From the NCBI GenBank assembly GCA_016929985.1, contig JAFGIH010000254.1, positions 1-5,993 on the forward strand: a stretch of DNA of 5,993 bases, read 5' to 3'. The translations under genes were made by a program, and so were the position numbers. The notes beneath the pieces are model-generated. The model worked only from the letters and a program-made list of their open reading frames with translations. It did no database searches and was not told where the DNA came from. Positions 5,654 through 5,993 of the stretch are shown here, in pieces. This DNA comes from Thermoleophilia bacterium (GTDB taxonomy: Bacteria; Actinomycetota; Thermoleophilia; RBG-16-64-13). Each line of letters begins with the position of its first letter. The first letter of the stretch is position 1.

Positions 5654-5672
5654 CCACTTAGGGGTGTGTGAG

Positions 5673-5993
5673 GTGACTGTGGTCGACCTCCGCGAACACG
5701 CCCTCCCCATCGCCGACGTACTCGGTCTGCTTCTGGCCGGTCAGGAACGGGGCTACGTCACCAGTGATGAGATCATGGTTCTGGTCGAGGACCTTGACAT
5801 GACTGTGGAGGAGATCGAAGATCTCTACTCCCAGCTTTTCGACCAATCCATCGAGATATACGAGCAGAGCCCCATCGCCCAAGGTGTCCTCGATACCGTC
5901 GAGCCCACTCTCGATCTGTCCATACAGACGGTGAGTCAGGACCCCCTCAGACTCTACCTGAGAGAAGCCGGGATGATCCCCCTGCTTACCAAG
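5673..5993 (+). CDS. rpoD: Primary-type sigma-70 factor, N-terminal 107 residues (runs off right edge)
   Basis: N-terminus of an RNA polymerase sigma factor of the RpoD/SigA class. Seen: a region 1.1-like helical domain (about 10-65) with LLLAGQERGYVTSDEI and the acidic helix TVEEIEDLYSQLFDQSIEIYE, a linker, then the start of region 1.2, SQDPLRLYLREAGMIPLLTK (88-107), which is diagnostic of the family (compare DPVRMYLREIG). Region 1.1 is short, as in Gram-positive SigA proteins rather than E. coli RpoD. The core- and promoter-binding regions 2-4 are beyond the edge, so a group 2 sigma cannot be excluded. Start: GTG 5673 with AGGGG 8 nt upstream; GTG 5679 with GAGG 5 nt upstream is nearly as good. 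It is separated from the RRM gene only by the hairpin at 5618-5653, so the two may be partly cotranscribed. Confidence 0.85.
   Translation, partial: MTVVDLREHALPIADVLGLLLAGQERGYVTSDEIMVLVEDLDMTVEEIEDLYSQLFDQSIEIYEQSPIAQGVLDTVEPTLDLSIQTVSQDPLRLYLREAGMIPLLTK

Overview
The window is a high-GC bacterial chromosome segment, probably from an actinobacterial-type lineage. A Chloroflexota-like or other deep-branching origin cannot be excluded. The evidence is the GC-rich third codon positions, frequent GTG/TTG starts, an IclR regulator with tandem aldehyde dehydrogenases, and a primary-type sigma factor with a compact region 1.1. Nothing points to a phage, plasmid, IS element or CRISPR array, and no tRNA or rRNA was seen.

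Left part (1-3213, minus strand): an IclR-family regulator (2380-3213) is followed, in the same direction, by two tandem aldehyde dehydrogenase genes (695-2131, then 1-660, which runs off the left edge). The two ALDH genes are 34 bp apart and look like an operon. The 248-bp gap between the regulator and the first ALDH holds a TTGACA promoter. A 38-bp interrupted inverted repeat covers its predicted start site and is a strong candidate operator.

Centre (3214-5023): divergent from the regulator is a 12-TM MFS transporter resembling the oxalate/formate antiporter and monocarboxylate group. It overlaps tail to tail by 19 bp with an OsmC-family thiol peroxidase-like gene on the other strand. A sensible reading is that the IclR protein controls uptake (MFS) and oxidation (ALDHs) of a small organic or carboxylic compound. 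The substrate cannot be named from this window.

Right part (5024-5993, plus strand): a different, housekeeping or stress module. A small RRM-type RNA-binding protein has an extended -10 promoter and a leader of about 116 nt. Part of that leader can form a continuous 15-bp helix burying both the Shine-Dalgarno sequence and the GTG start codon. A perfect 16-bp hairpin follows the gene, and 19 bp later the N-terminus of a primary-type sigma-70 factor begins and runs off the right edge.

The most interesting elements are non-coding: the self-sequestering leader of the RRM gene, the inverted repeat on the ALDH promoter, and the hairpin squeezed between the RRM and sigma genes.
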